Source: Paludisphaera rhizosphaerae
GTDB taxonomy: Bacteria > Planctomycetota > Planctomycetia > Isosphaerales > Isosphaeraceae
Length of the DNA stretch: 64,000 nucleotides
Direction of reading: 5' to 3'
NCBI RefSeq assembly: GCF_011065895.1
Contig: NZ_JAALCR010000007.1
Location: forward strand, 62,001 to 126,000
Position 1 is the first letter of the stretch, and each line of letters opens with the position of its first letter. Below are positions 46,023 to 55,476 of this stretch, piece after piece. The notes beneath the pieces were generated by a model that worked only from the letters and a program-made list of their open reading frames with translations, had not been told where the DNA came from and made no database searches. A program made the position numbers and the translations under genes.

Positions 46023-46523
46023 GTGGCGAAGACTCAGACCGACGACCTGGCTCCCCTTGAGGTGCCGGAATCTCCCGAGGACAAGTTCCGGGAATTTCTG
46101 GAAATCCGCGGTGAGAAGCTGACCGATCCCCGGCGCAAACTGGTCCGTCACATCTTCAGCAGCCACAAGCACTTCGACGCCGACGAGCTGGTCCGCGACC
46201 TGCACGACGCCGGCCACGCCATCAGCCGATCGACCGTCTATCGGACCCTCCGCCTGCTCGTCGAGGCCGGACTTCTGCGCGAGCTGCGGCTCACGAACCG
46301 CTCGGCCTACGAGCACGACTACGGCTACCCGGCCCACGACCACCTGCACTGCACCGTCTGCAACCGAGTGGTCGAGTTCCGCAACGAGGAACTCCTCAAG
46401 CTCCGCGCCGAGGTCAGCCGCGCCCACGGCTTCCGCGCCACCGGCCACCGCTTCCTCATCGAAGGCGTCTGCTCCAGTTGCGACCGCTCCCACAGCCCCC
46501 GACGACGGCTGGACCTGATCTGA
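46023..46523 (+). CDS. Fur-family metal/peroxide-responsive regulator
   Basis: A 166-residue Fur-family repressor. Winged helix: LTDPRRKLVRHIFSSHKHFD, then SRSTVYRTLRLLVEAGLL. Dimer/metal domain: HDYGYPAHDHLHCTVCNRVV with CxxC, and a second CSSC near the C-terminus, forming the structural zinc site. It may be Fur, PerR or Zur; the metal cannot be told. Start GTG 46023 is 6 nt after GGAAGGA. No obvious target gene is adjacent. Confidence 0.9.
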   Translation: MAKTQTDDLAPLEVPESPEDKFREFLEIRGEKLTDPRRKLVRHIFSSHKHFDADELVRDLHDAGHAISRSTVYRTLRLLVEAGLLRELRLTNRSAYEHDYGYPAHDHLHCTVCNRVVEFRNEELLKLRAEVSRAHGFRATGHRFLIEGVCSSCDRSHSPRRRLDLI

Positions 46524-47184
46524 CCGAAGGCGGCCGGCCGCGATCCCAAAGGCGGCGAACCGATGCCGCCGCCCGGGGTACGCATCGTTCCGGATCAACT
46601 CCTCGACCCGGTCCGCAACGCCCTGCCCCCGGGGGTCGCACAGGCGATCGCCGCCGACCAAGGCGTGAAGGCGTTTCGACGAACGAGCCGCTTCAGGTCG
46701 TGCCCCGGCCTACACGAGTCCTGGAAGTCGGGGCACCCCGACTTTAATCCAGCGACGGTTTCCACATATGGGTCGACACTGCGCCTGAAGGGCTGACGAT
46801 TAAGGATCGCTTAACCACGAACCCTTTCGCCGCCCGGCTCGTACTACGACCGAAATCAGCGCCGTTCTCCGTCGTCGCCCGCGACGCTCGGATCGATGCG
46901 GCCGAGGTCGAAGTCGAAAGCGTCGACGACGCACCTCCGCCCGTAGGAGTCCGGCAGGCTGATTTGCGGCCTGGCCTTGCGCCGGCGGCGGCTTTCCCGC
47001 GCTCGATCTCGCCTCGGCCGTCGGGACGCAGGCCCTCTCGCACATAATTCACAGATCTTTTCATGAAGACAAGATCATTTGTTTCACTTCGACTCGCATT
47101 CGAGCGCACGACTGGTTAGATTGGCATTCGAAGGTTGAATCCAGGGCCCGCCGGGGCGGGCCGTTCGATGGAAAGGATCAGAGA
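46524..47184. other. 661-bp gap
   Basis: No gene convincing. Open frames here lack ribosome sites. A hairpin is at 46725-46744; an AT-richer stretch (about 47045-47120) precedes the carbonic anhydrase gene and probably carries its promoter, but no clear -35/-10 pair could be assigned. Confidence 0.55.
46725..46744. terminator. Perfect-stem hairpin, terminator-like
   Basis: AAGTCGGGG pairs with CCCCGACTT around a CA loop, followed on the + strand by a short T/A stretch. It lies about 200 bp after the Fur gene. It could be a terminator or part of another dispersed repeat; the T-tract is short. Confidence 0.4.
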
Positions 47185-48081
47185 ATGGACGTCATCTACC
47201 GGTACGACCCATACGCCGATCCCAAGCCGAGGCCGGCGGCGGACGCCAAGGGCGCGATCAGGACGCTCCGCGAGGGGAACGATCGCTTCCGCAGCTACAT
47301 CGACCTCATCCAGCATGGGATCGAGGAAGGTCGGAACGGGAACGCGCAGTCGGTCGTGGTCGAGGCGGAGCCGGTCCGGATGCGGATTGCGCGCGCCGTC
47401 GGCGGCCAGCCGCACACGCCCTACGCCCTGGTCCTGGGCTGCTCCGACGCCCGCGCCCCGATCGAGCACATCTTCGACCAGTCCTCCAACGACCTCTTCG
47501 TGATCCGGGTCGCGGGGAACGTTCTGGGGACGGAGTGCCTGGGGAGCATCGACTACGCCGTCCGCAACCTGGGCTCGTCGCTGTCGGTCATCCTCGTGCT
47601 CGGCCATACGACGTGCGGCGCGGTCTCGGCGGCCGTCGACCTGTACCTCGCCCCTCACGACTACCCGGCGCTGGGGCTCACCCACGCGCTCCGGTCGATC
47701 GTCGACCGCGTGCAGATCGCCGTGCGAGGGGCCGACAAGGCGATCTCTCGGGTGTGCGGAAGCGCCGCCAGGAACCACCCCGGCTATCGGGACGCCCTGA
47801 TCGAGGCTTCCATCTACCTCAACGCCGCGCTCACCGCGTTCGACGTCCATCGCGAGGTCAAGCTGTTCGACGACGAGTCCCGAATCCGGATCGTCTTCAG
47901 CGTCTTCGACCTGTCCGACCTGGGGGTCCGCGCGCTTCCCGGCAGTCGCGACGAAGCCGCCACCTTCGGCGAGGTGACCGGGAAGCCGGCCGACCTCGAA
48001 AACCTGGGCGACGAGATCGCCAAGGCGGTCGTGGCCAAGGGGATGCTCGGCCCCGAGACTCAATCCGCCTTGAAGGTGTAA
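47185..48081 (+). CDS. Beta-class carbonic anhydrase
   Basis: A 298-residue beta-carbonic anhydrase that interconverts CO2 and bicarbonate. Zinc ligands: Cys86 in CSDAR, His141 and Cys144 in HTTCGAV; the Asp-Arg dyad is in CSDAR. The enzyme is longer than the usual 200-220 residues, with an extra ~80-residue N-terminal region before CSDAR and an extra C-terminal tail. AAGGA lies 8 nt before the ATG. Its 3' end overlaps that of the convergent grpE-like gene by 22 bp. Confidence 0.92.
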   Translation: MDVIYRYDPYADPKPRPAADAKGAIRTLREGNDRFRSYIDLIQHGIEEGRNGNAQSVVVEAEPVRMRIARAVGGQPHTPYALVLGCSDARAPIEHIFDQSSNDLFVIRVAGNVLGTECLGSIDYAVRNLGSSLSVILVLGHTTCGAVSAAVDLYLAPHDYPALGLTHALRSIVDRVQIAVRGADKAISRVCGSAARNHPGYRDALIEASIYLNAALTAFDVHREVKLFDDESRIRIVFSVFDLSDLGVRALPGSRDEAATFGEVTGKPADLENLGDEIAKAVVAKGMLGPETQSALKV

Positions 48082-48806
48082 ACCGAAACCACTTCGGGCC
48101 GGACGACCTTTTCGCCGGCCTGGAAGCCGGGCCGAATCCGCGCGGCGATCGTCTTGGCCAGGCCCGGGTCGGGGGTCGAGACGGTCGTCACCGCGCGTTG
48201 GCGGCGGGGGTCGAACACGTCTCCTTCGGCACGGAAGGGCTCGACGCCCTGGCGGAACATCACATCCTCCAGGGCGGTCTGGATCGACTCCAGCGTGCCC
48301 CGGAAATCGTGGGCCTCGGGCGCGAGCGCCGCCGCCATCTTGCCGACGTCGTCGTGAAGCTGGATCAAATCGACGAAGATCGGCCGCTGCATCTTCATCA
48401 ACAGGTCCTGCTTGTACTCCTGAAGCTCCGCATGGAGCCGATCGACGATCCGCTCGCGGTTGGCCTCGGCGCGGACCTCGCGGTCGAACTGGCCCTGGAG
48501 CCCCGCCAGCTTCTTCCCCAGGTCCTCGCCCAGCTTCGCGACCGCCTCGCGGATCTCGCCCGCGAACGCGGCCAACGGCGGAGCCTCGGGCTCGACGGGG
48601 GGCCCGGGAGTGGGCTCAGGCTCGGGCTGGACGACGCCCTCGGGTTCGGGCTCGAAGCTCTCGGGTTCGATCTGAGAGACGACCGGCGCGGCGTCGAGCG
48701 TCAGTTCGACGGCCTCGTCCTCGGCGATGGGAGGTTCGGAGCCGGTCTCGGCCGGGGCCTCGGGGACGGGTGCAATCTCGTCGCGATCCTCGACGTCGGG
48801 CGACAC
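48060..48806 (-). CDS. grpE: GrpE-family nucleotide exchange factor
   Basis: A 248-residue GrpE-like protein. Residues 1-75 are acidic and Pro/Glu-rich; a long coiled coil follows (AGEIREAVAKLGEDLGKKL, ELQEYKQDLLMKMQRPIF), then the beta-domain with EGDVFDPRRQRAV and a C-terminal RPEVVSVYTF. GrpE releases ADP from DnaK. Start is GTG 48806, 7 nt after AAGGAG. No dnaK or dnaJ lies nearby, so it may be a second copy. It overlaps the carbonic anhydrase gene at the 3' ends. Confidence 0.82.
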   Translation of the reverse strand: MSPDVEDRDEIAPVPEAPAETGSEPPIAEDEAVELTLDAAPVVSQIEPESFEPEPEGVVQPEPEPTPGPPVEPEAPPLAAFAGEIREAVAKLGEDLGKKLAGLQGQFDREVRAEANRERIVDRLHAELQEYKQDLLMKMQRPIFVDLIQLHDDVGKMAAALAPEAHDFRGTLESIQTALEDVMFRQGVEPFRAEGDVFDPRRQRAVTTVSTPDPGLAKTIAARIRPGFQAGEKVVRPEVVSVYTFKAD

Positions 48807-48869
48807 GGGCGGGCTCCTTCAGGAACGAGCAGCGACGCGAGGCGAGATAGATATTGAGCCGTAGCAGAA

Positions 48870-48896
48870 GTCCCCTCTCCCGCCGGGAGAGGGGAC
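48870..48896. repeat. GC-rich inverted repeat related to the 21-kb element
   Basis: GTCCCCTCTCCC pairs with GGGAGAGGGGAC around GCC. Downstream CACCCTCATCCGG resembles the GGATGAGGGGG part of the element at 21133-21290. Probably an abraded relative of that family. Confidence 0.4.
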
Positions 48897-49011
48897 CATT
48901 CACGCCGGCTGTTGATTGCGTCACCCTCATCCGGCGGTTCAACCACCCGGACTCGAGGCGACGACGGCTATCGAGACAGATCGTCTCAGCCGCCGGAAAG
49001 CGCGCCCGCGA

Positions 49012-49542
49012 TCAGACGCCGGCGGCGGCCTTAAGAGCCTTCAGAGCCGGCTCGTAGTCGGGCTCCTGGGCGATCTCGGGGACGATCTCGACGTAGGTGA
49101 TCTTGTTCGAGGCGTCGACGACGAAGACGGCGCGGGCCAGCAGCGGGACGGGGAGGCCCTGGATGAGGACGCCGTAGTGCTCGCCGAAGCTGTGGTCGTG
49201 GGCGTCGGAGAGGTTCTTGATGTTCTCGATGGCGGCCTCGGTGCAGAACCGGGCCTGGGCGAACGGCAGGTCGGTGCTCACCGTGTAAGCGGCCACCTTG
49301 TCGCCCAGCTCCTGAAGCACCTCGGCGAAGTGCTTCGTCTGCTTGTTGCAGACCGGGGTGTCCAGCGAGGGGACCACGTTGAACAGCCGGGGCTTGCCGG
49401 CGGTCTCGGCCAGCGAAACGAACGCCAGCCCCGCGCCGACGGCCTTGAAGTCGGGGGCCGCGTCGCCGGCCTTAAGCTTCGGGCCGACCAGCTCGATCGG
49501 GTTCCCCTTGAACGTCACCTCGCCCTTGCGCGTCTCGGCCAT
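49012..49542 (-). CDS. tpx: Thiol peroxidase
   Basis: A 176-residue atypical 2-Cys peroxiredoxin. Peroxidatic Cys65 is in LDTPVCNKQTK and the resolving Cys100 in LPFAQARFC; N-terminal VTFKGNPIELVG is the usual Tpx start. It reduces peroxides with thioredoxin. Length is normal for Tpx. Start ATG 49542. It lies beyond the grpE-like gene on the same strand, 205 bp away. Confidence 0.93.
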   Translation of the reverse strand: MAETRKGEVTFKGNPIELVGPKLKAGDAAPDFKAVGAGLAFVSLAETAGKPRLFNVVPSLDTPVCNKQTKHFAEVLQELGDKVAAYTVSTDLPFAQARFCTEAAIENIKNLSDAHDHSFGEHYGVLIQGLPVPLLARAVFVVDASNKITYVEIVPEIAQEPDYEPALKALKAAAGV

Positions 49543-49693
49543 GGCTGGATTCTCGCACTTTCTCGATAATGAGGTCGACTCTCAGGAAGCCGACAAGCTC
49601 TGGTCGACCTTTAAGGTAGCCTTCCGCGGCGCGCCCCCGCAAGCCGCGGCCGGCCGCGAAGGATCCCGAGCCGCATAAACACGGAGGCGACCG

Positions 49694-50242
49694 ATGAACG
49701 AGAATGTCGGCCGATGCCTGGAGGAGATCTTCTCGAGCGACCGCACGATCCAGGGAGACGCCTATCAGTCCCTCATGAAGGAAACCGAGAGCCCGGTCGA
49801 CTGGGCCTACGAGGCATGGGACGACCTGCTCAAGGGCCTGTCCCACAAGGACAACCACGTCCGTTCGATCGCCTCGCAACTGCTCTGCAACCTGGCCGTC
49901 AGCGACCCCGAGGCCCGGATCCGCGACGCCTTCGATCCCCTGCTCGCCGTCACGAAGGACGAACGCTTCGTCACCGCGCGGCACTGTCTCCTCTCGCTCT
50001 GGAAGATCGGCCTGGCCGGCGAGGACCGCCGGGAAATGGTCGTCGCCGGCCTCGCCCACCGCTTCGCCGAGGCCGCGGAGGAGAAGAACGGCACCCTGAT
50101 CCGCTTCGACATCTCCCAGGGGCTCCGCAAACTTTACGACCATTCCCGAGACGAGACGATCCGCGAGCAGGCCCTCGCACTCATCGAATCCGAACCCGAC
50201 CTGAAGTACCGCAAGAAGTACGCGGGCGTCTGGAAGAAGTAG
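49694..50242 (+). CDS. HEAT-repeat-like helical protein
   Basis: A 182-residue all-helical soluble protein. Segments such as LLKGLSHKDNHVRSIASQLL and ARHCLLSLWKIGLAGEDRRE look like HEAT repeats. No active site. GGAGG lies 7 nt before the ATG. It ends about 100 bp before mnmG. Possibly a scaffold; no specific function can be assigned. Confidence 0.75.
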   Translation: MNENVGRCLEEIFSSDRTIQGDAYQSLMKETESPVDWAYEAWDDLLKGLSHKDNHVRSIASQLLCNLAVSDPEARIRDAFDPLLAVTKDERFVTARHCLLSLWKIGLAGEDRREMVVAGLAHRFAEAAEEKNGTLIRFDISQGLRKLYDHSRDETIREQALALIESEPDLKYRKKYAGVWKK

Positions 50243-50340
50243 CCGCGTCGCGGGCGGGCTGGAGTCCGGGAAGATCACTTGGCTAAGATGAATTCGTTCA
50301 TCTTCTGCGAAGCCGAGCCCGCACCCGAGAGTCGCCCTCC

Positions 50341-52197
50341 ATGTCCGCGTCCGCCAGCCGGGATCCGTATCAGTTCGACGTCGTGGTGGTGGGCGCCGGG
50401 CACGCCGGGGTCGAAGCGGCGCTGGCCGCCGCGCGGCTGGGACGGCGCACGGCCCTCTTGACCATGAACGTCGACGCCGTTGGGCAGATGAGCTGCAACC
50501 CGGCCATCGGCGGCGTCGCCAAGGGGCAGATCGTCCGCGAGGTCGACGCCCTCGGCGGCGCGATGGGGGTTCTCACCGACGCCTCGGCCATCCAGTTCCG
50601 GCTCCTCAACCGCGGCAAGGGGCCGGCCATGCACAGCCCCCGCGCCCAGTGCGACAAGAAGGCCTATCAGGCTCTCGCCAAACTGACCGTCGAGAACCAG
50701 CCCAACCTCACGCTCCGCCAGGAGATGATCGAGGCCGTCGAGGTCGAAGGGGGCCGCGTCGCCGGCGTCCGCTGCCGAGGGGACGTCCTCTATAAGGCGC
50801 GTTCGGTCGTTCTGACCACCGGCACCTTCCTTCAGGCCCTGATGCACACCGGCGAGGTTCGCACTCCGGGAGGTCGCGGCGGCGACGCCTCGGCCGAGGG
50901 GCTATCCGGCAGTCTCCGCGGCCTCGGCTTCGAGCTGCGCCGGTTCAAGACGGGGACGCCGCCGCGGCTCAACGGTCGGACGATCGACTTCGACCGCCTG
51001 GACCCGCAACCGGGCGACGCCGAACCCGTCGCCTTCTCGTTCCTCACCGACCGGATCGAACAGGTCCAGGTCCCCTGCCACATCACGGCCACGTCGCAGG
51101 CCGTCCACGAGATCATCCGCGCCAACCTGCACCGCGCGCCGATGTACTCGGGACGGATCCAGTCGACCGGCCCGCGATACTGCCCGTCGATCGAGGACAA
51201 GGTGGTGCGGTTCGCCGACCGCGAGTCGCACCAGATCTTCCTGGAACCCGAGGGCCGCAACACCCGCGAATACTACTGCAACGGCATCTCCACCAGCCTC
51301 CCCCGCGACGTCCAGGAGGAGATCATCCCCCTGATCCCCGGCCTGGAACACGCCGAGATCATGCGCTACGGGTACGCCGTCGAGTACGACTTCGCCCCCC
51401 CCGAACAGCTTAGCCCAACCCTGGAAACCAAGGCCGTCCCCGGCCTCTTCTTCGCCGGCCAGCTCAACGGCACGACCGGCTACGAGGAAGCCGCCGCTCA
51501 GGGACTTGTCGCCGGGGCCAACGCGGCGCTCTCGGCGGCCGACGCCGAGCCGTTCACGCTCGACCGATCGACGTCGTACATCGGCGTCCTGATCGACGAT
51601 CTGGTGACCCGCGGGGTCGATGAGCCCTACCGGATGTTCACCAGCCGCGCCGAGTATCGGCTGCTCCTCCGCCACGACAACGCCGACCTCCGCCTCACCG
51701 AGCGGGGTCGGGCCGTCGGACTGGTCGACGACGCCCGCTGGGCTCGCTTCGAAACCCGCCGCGACGCCATCGCCGGCCTCCGCGAACGGCTGACGACCAC
51801 CCGCAAGGGGGGCGTCGCCCTATTCCAGACGCTCCGCCGCCACGACACGACCTGGGCCGACCTCGCGGCCCTGGACCCGGACCTCGCCTCGGCCGGGATC
51901 CCGGCCGACGTCGTCGCCCAGGTGACCATCGAGGCGAAATACGAGGGCTACGTCGGCCGCCAGGTCGAGCAGATCGAGCGGTTCCGCCGCCTGGAAGACA
52001 AGGCGATCCCCGCCGACTTCGACTACGCCGCGATTCCCCAGCTTCGCGCCGAGGCCCGCGAAAAGCTCGCAAGGGTCCGCCCCCGCTCACTCGGCCAGGC
52101 GGGCCGAATCAGCGGGATCAGCCCGGCCGACCTCGCCACCCTGCTCGTCCATCTCCGCCGCCGCCCCGCGTCCACCGCCGACGGGTCGGCCCGCTGA
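50341..52197 (+). CDS. mnmG: tRNA uridine-5-carboxymethylaminomethyl modification enzyme MnmG
   Basis: A 618-residue FAD-dependent enzyme that, with MnmE, installs the (c)mnm5 group on wobble U34 of tRNAs. The N-terminal FAD fold reads VVVVGAGHAGVEAALAAARL; the signature SCNPAIGGVAKGQIVREVDA follows, then the conserved GRIQSTGPRYCPSIEDKV and GLFFAGQLNGTTGYEEAAAQ. Cys residues after FAD-binding are as expected. Length is normal. mnmE and rsmG are not adjacent. The ribosome site before ATG 50341 is weak. Confidence 0.97.
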   Translation: MSASASRDPYQFDVVVVGAGHAGVEAALAAARLGRRTALLTMNVDAVGQMSCNPAIGGVAKGQIVREVDALGGAMGVLTDASAIQFRLLNRGKGPAMHSPRAQCDKKAYQALAKLTVENQPNLTLRQEMIEAVEVEGGRVAGVRCRGDVLYKARSVVLTTGTFLQALMHTGEVRTPGGRGGDASAEGLSGSLRGLGFELRRFKTGTPPRLNGRTIDFDRLDPQPGDAEPVAFSFLTDRIEQVQVPCHITATSQAVHEIIRANLHRAPMYSGRIQSTGPRYCPSIEDKVVRFADRESHQIFLEPEGRNTREYYCNGISTSLPRDVQEEIIPLIPGLEHAEIMRYGYAVEYDFAPPEQLSPTLETKAVPGLFFAGQLNGTTGYEEAAAQGLVAGANAALSAADAEPFTLDRSTSYIGVLIDDLVTRGVDEPYRMFTSRAEYRLLLRHDNADLRLTERGRAVGLVDDARWARFETRRDAIAGLRERLTTTRKGGVALFQTLRRHDTTWADLAALDPDLASAGIPADVVAQVTIEAKYEGYVGRQVEQIERFRRLEDKAIPADFDYAAIPQLRAEAREKLARVRPRSLGQAGRISGISPADLATLLVHLRRRPASTADGSAR

Positions 52198-52803
52198 AAT
52201 TGCCCCGAGCCCGGAAACTCCTCTCCCCCGTCTATCGCCGTAAATCATCGCCGTAGCCTCCCATCCCCCGCCGCGTCCGACAACCGAGATTGACAGAATC
52301 GCGCATTCGGTATTTGCTGTGCAGGACGTCTCCCCTTACCAGTCCTTCCAGAACGAAGTCCTGGAAAGCTGGGGAGATGGTTCCTTGCAGTCTTCAGGAA
52401 GAGGCTGACGCCGATGGCGAGACCGCACCAATGTGGTCATCCGATCAGCGACAGTCCGTGCCGTCGGCCTTCGCGGGTCCACGGCGCGTCGTCCAGGTTG
52501 GCTCTCGTCAACACGAGCCCTCTCCTCAGCCTCCCCTGATTGACAAAGACTCACGACTTTTTACAATTGGTCGAATTGGCAATTTCGGTAATTTTTATAG
52601 TCTTCGCAGGTTTTAACGCTTAGGCTTTTCACGGAGGTCAAAAGCCTCGGCGTGGGAGTCGGCAGGATCGCGATCGAGATCGTGACAGGGACGTGTCGCA
52701 GGGAGGCCGAACGGGGCGGTATCGGGTTCGCAGGAAGGTCGCCGGAGGGGCGGCAGTGCGAGCTTGAAAACGACCCCGAGGGATCATCGGGACTCAACCA
52801 ACC
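52198..52803. other. 606-bp leader/intergenic region before the HTH-receiver gene
   Basis: No gene is convincing here. It contains a hairpin-like stretch near 52337-52370 (CCAG...TCCTTCCAG against CTGGA...GCTGG), the promoter at 52540-52567, and AT-rich sequence with a 9-nt rhythm (52566-52600). The promoter would give a 5' leader of roughly 230 nt before the response-regulator gene. Confidence 0.6.
52540..52567 (+). promoter_or_regulatory. Near-consensus sigma-70 type promoter
   Basis: TTGACA (52540-52545), 16 bp, then TACAAT (52562-52567). In a genome this GC-rich such a match is unlikely by chance. It points at the HTH-receiver gene starting at 52804, giving a leader of roughly 230 nt. 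Confidence 0.6.
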
Positions 52804-53385
52804 ATGAAGACCGTTTACACGACGGGCGAGGCTGCGAAGATCTGCAAGGTCAGTCAGCAGACCATCATCCGCTGTTTCGACTCGGGCCAATTGAAGGGGT
52901 TCCGGGTACCCGGCTCGCGATTCCGGCGGATTCCGCGGGAGGCGCTGTACCGGTTTATGAAGGACAACGGGATCCCCACCGACGCTCTGGAGAGCGGGCG
53001 GCGGCGGATCCTGATCGTCGACGACGATCAGGCGGTGGTGGACCTGATCGCCGAAGTGCTGACGGCCGACGGCCGGTTCGAGCACAAGGCGGTGAACAAC
53101 GGGTTCGGGGCGGGGATGCTCGCCAAGGAATACCACCCGGACCTCATCATCCTCGACGTCATGTTGCCGGACATCAACGGCCAGGCCGTCTGCGAGCTGA
53201 TCCGCCGGGATCCCAGCATCTCGGACATCAAGATCATCTGCATCTCGGGCATGGTTGAGGAAGACAAGATCGCCGAGCTGAAGACCTCCGGCGCGGACGA
53301 TTTCCTCCACAAGCCGCTCGATATCGATGAACTGATCGCCAAGATCTGCCGACTGTTAGATATGGAGACCAGCCCTAACGCCTGA
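52804..53385 (+). CDS. Response regulator with N-terminal excisionase-like HTH
   Basis: A 193-residue regulator with reversed order. Residues 1-60 form an excisionase/MerR-like winged helix (YTTGEAAKICKVSQQTIIRC, FRRIPREALYRFM); residues 68-190 are a receiver: RRILIVDDDQAV, phosphoacceptor Asp118 in LIILDVMLPD, Ser/Lys switch residues (CISGM, HKPLD). DNA-binding plus receiver in this order is a planctomycete-type arrangement. The histidine kinase follows, its GTG only 75 bp after the stop. Start ATG 52804, supported by the upstream AT-rich promoter region. Confidence 0.92.
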   Translation: MKTVYTTGEAAKICKVSQQTIIRCFDSGQLKGFRVPGSRFRRIPREALYRFMKDNGIPTDALESGRRRILIVDDDQAVVDLIAEVLTADGRFEHKAVNNGFGAGMLAKEYHPDLIILDVMLPDINGQAVCELIRRDPSISDIKIICISGMVEEDKIAELKTSGADDFLHKPLDIDELIAKICRLLDMETSPNA

Positions 53386-53460
53386 GTGCGAAGCGCCCGA
53401 CGCGCCGCCCGATCCGGGGGGCCGACGGGCGGAAGGGGGTCGGGAAGGAGCCCGATCGTC

Positions 53461-55476
53461 GTGCGGTTCCAGTCGGGACGAACAACACCGGGAGAGCCGC
53501 TGCTCGGCCGCCTGTACGGGCTGGCGCGGCTGCCGGTCCGTCCTCATTCCGCGCGCGTCGTCGCCGCGGTCTTCGCCGACGCGGTCGAAGCCGAGGACGA
53601 CGAGTCGGGCCCGGTCGTCCCCCGGACGCTCCCCGACCTCGACCCGGGCTGGCTCGCCGCCGAGGCGACGCCCGGTTCCCCAGGCGCGCTCCAGGTTCTG
53701 GCGAACGCCCCCTGGTGGCCTTCAGCGACAGCCTCGGGCCCCGCGGCCGAGGCGATCCAGAAGCTCTGGCGTCACGCCGTCGCGACGGCCTCGGCGTGTC
53801 GGTCGCTAGCGAAAGAACACGACGACCGCGATCCCGACGGTCTGATCCGCGCGGGGATGCTGCACGGCCTGGGTCGCTGGGCCCTGGCGGCCGTCGATCC
53901 TGAACGCCTGGCCCTCTGGCTGGCCGAACCCGATCGCGAAGCCCGCCGCCGCCGCGAGATCGCCGAGTTGGGCCTCGACCTCCGCGAAGTCGGCCGATGC
54001 CTGGCGGAGCGCTGGGGCTGCGACCCCTTGATCGTCGACGCCGCATGGCTTTACGGCGAGGACGACGCCGACCTGCTGGCCGCTGCCCGCGAGCCAGCCC
54101 GGTTAGCCCTCGTCCGCGAGGCCATCCGCCGCGCCGAGGCCACCCCCTGGGCGCTGGACCCGCCCGACGGCCGCACGCCGGCCATGCCGGCCGACCCCCG
54201 CCTGAGGATCCTCGTGGCCGAAGTCCAGGCTCGCACCGGGGCTCCGTTTACGGCCGCCGACGCCTCTCCCTTCGAGGAGCGGGCCGTCCGCGACGCCGCC
54301 CGGCTCCGAATCCGGCTCGCCGAGATGACGCGCACCGCCGCCAGCCGGCAGCGGCTCATCGACGCTGTCGCCGACTCCGTCCCCGACGAAACCCCGGAGA
54401 ACTGGGCCGTCCGCGCCGGCCGAGCCTGGTGCGGCGAACCCGAGGTCAACGCCGCCCGCGTCGTTTGGCGCGAGCCCCGCATGGGCGCGGCGGCTCCAGG
54501 TCTCGACGACGAGCCCGAGTCCGAGAACCCGTCGCGCCGGGGTGCCTCCTGGACGATCCCCCTGGAATCGGCGGGCGAATCCATCGGCGAAATCCAGCTC
54601 TGGCTCGACGCCGACGTGCAGGCTCTCCACGACCGACTTGGCCCCACGCGAGTGATCGAAGCCTGGAAGTCGTGGTCGGCCCATGTCGCCGGCCGGGCCT
54701 TGCAAGATCGTCGCCTGCGCGCCGCGGTGGAGGGCTCTCGCGAGGCTTCGCGATCGGCCCGGGCTCGGCTTCAGACCGCCAAGCTTGACGCCCTCGCCGA
54801 ATTCGCCGCCGGCGCGGGACATGAGTTGAACAACCCGCTGGCCGTCATCGTCGGCCGGGCCCAACTCCTTCAGGCCAAGGCCGAGGACCCGGAGACGAAG
54901 CGGTCGCTGGGAATCATCCTCAGCCAGGCGCAGCGGACGCACCGGATCCTCCGCGACCTCATGTTCATCGCCCGTCCTGGCACCTCCCGCCCCCGGCTCT
55001 GTCGACCGGCCGACGTCCTGCGCGCCTGCCTGGCCGACTTCCAGGCCGAGTGCGAATCCCGCGGCCTCCGTCTGGTCGGCGAATTCGACGAGCCCGAGCA
55101 ACAGGCGTGGACCGACCCTGACGGCCTGCGACACGTCGCCGACGTCCTGATCCGCAACGCACTCCAGGCCTCCTCCGGCAACGGCGGCGGGACGATCCGC
55201 CTCCGCGCGGGGCGGCAGGGCCGCGAGCTTCGCATCCAGGTGGCCGACACCGGCAAGGGGATCGCCCCGACCGAAGCCCCCCACCTCTTCGACCCCTTCT
55301 TCTGCGGTCGGCAGGCCGGCCGCGGGCTGGGCCTGGGCCTCGCCCGGGCCGCCCGGATCGTCGAGCGCGCCGGCGGCTCTCTGACATGGGACCCCGCCCC
55401 CGGCCAGGGCTCGATCTTCCACGTCCGCATCCCCTGGGAACGCCCCCCCGAAGAGCCCGCCGCACGCGGAGCTTGA
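53461..55476 (+). CDS. HDOD-like/histidine kinase, partner of HTH-receiver protein
   Basis: A 671-residue cytoplasmic sensor kinase without an obvious membrane helix. Residues about 95-215 resemble an HDOD/HD fold, with LWRHAVATA and HGLGRW where an active enzyme would have H-D. Then a region of unknown type with a GAF-like stretch, and the kinase core: AAGAGHELNNPLAVIVGRAQ (His454), ADVLIRNALQAS (N box), VADTGKGIAP (G1), GRGLGLGLARAARIVE (G2). The preceding response-regulator gene is the probable target. GTG 53461 lies after GGAAGGAG. Earlier GTG 53386 is also open. Confidence 0.85.
   Translation: MRFQSGRTTPGEPLLGRLYGLARLPVRPHSARVVAAVFADAVEAEDDESGPVVPRTLPDLDPGWLAAEATPGSPGALQVLANAPWWPSATASGPAAEAIQKLWRHAVATASACRSLAKEHDDRDPDGLIRAGMLHGLGRWALAAVDPERLALWLAEPDREARRRREIAELGLDLREVGRCLAERWGCDPLIVDAAWLYGEDDADLLAAAREPARLALVREAIRRAEATPWALDPPDGRTPAMPADPRLRILVAEVQARTGAPFTAADASPFEERAVRDAARLRIRLAEMTRTAASRQRLIDAVADSVPDETPENWAVRAGRAWCGEPEVNAARVVWREPRMGAAAPGLDDEPESENPSRRGASWTIPLESAGESIGEIQLWLDADVQALHDRLGPTRVIEAWKSWSAHVAGRALQDRRLRAAVEGSREASRSARARLQTAKLDALAEFAAGAGHELNNPLAVIVGRAQLLQAKAEDPETKRSLGIILSQAQRTHRILRDLMFIARPGTSRPRLCRPADVLRACLADFQAECESRGLRLVGEFDEPEQQAWTDPDGLRHVADVLIRNALQASSGNGGGTIRLRAGRQGRELRIQVADTGKGIAPTEAPHLFDPFFCGRQAGRGLGLGLARAARIVERAGGSLTWDPAPGQGSIFHVRIPWERPPEEPAARGA

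Noticed and set aside
46563-47109. Two short frames in the gap before the carbonic anhydrase gene
   Set aside because: No ribosome site and low-complexity Arg/Ser/Pro composition on both strands.
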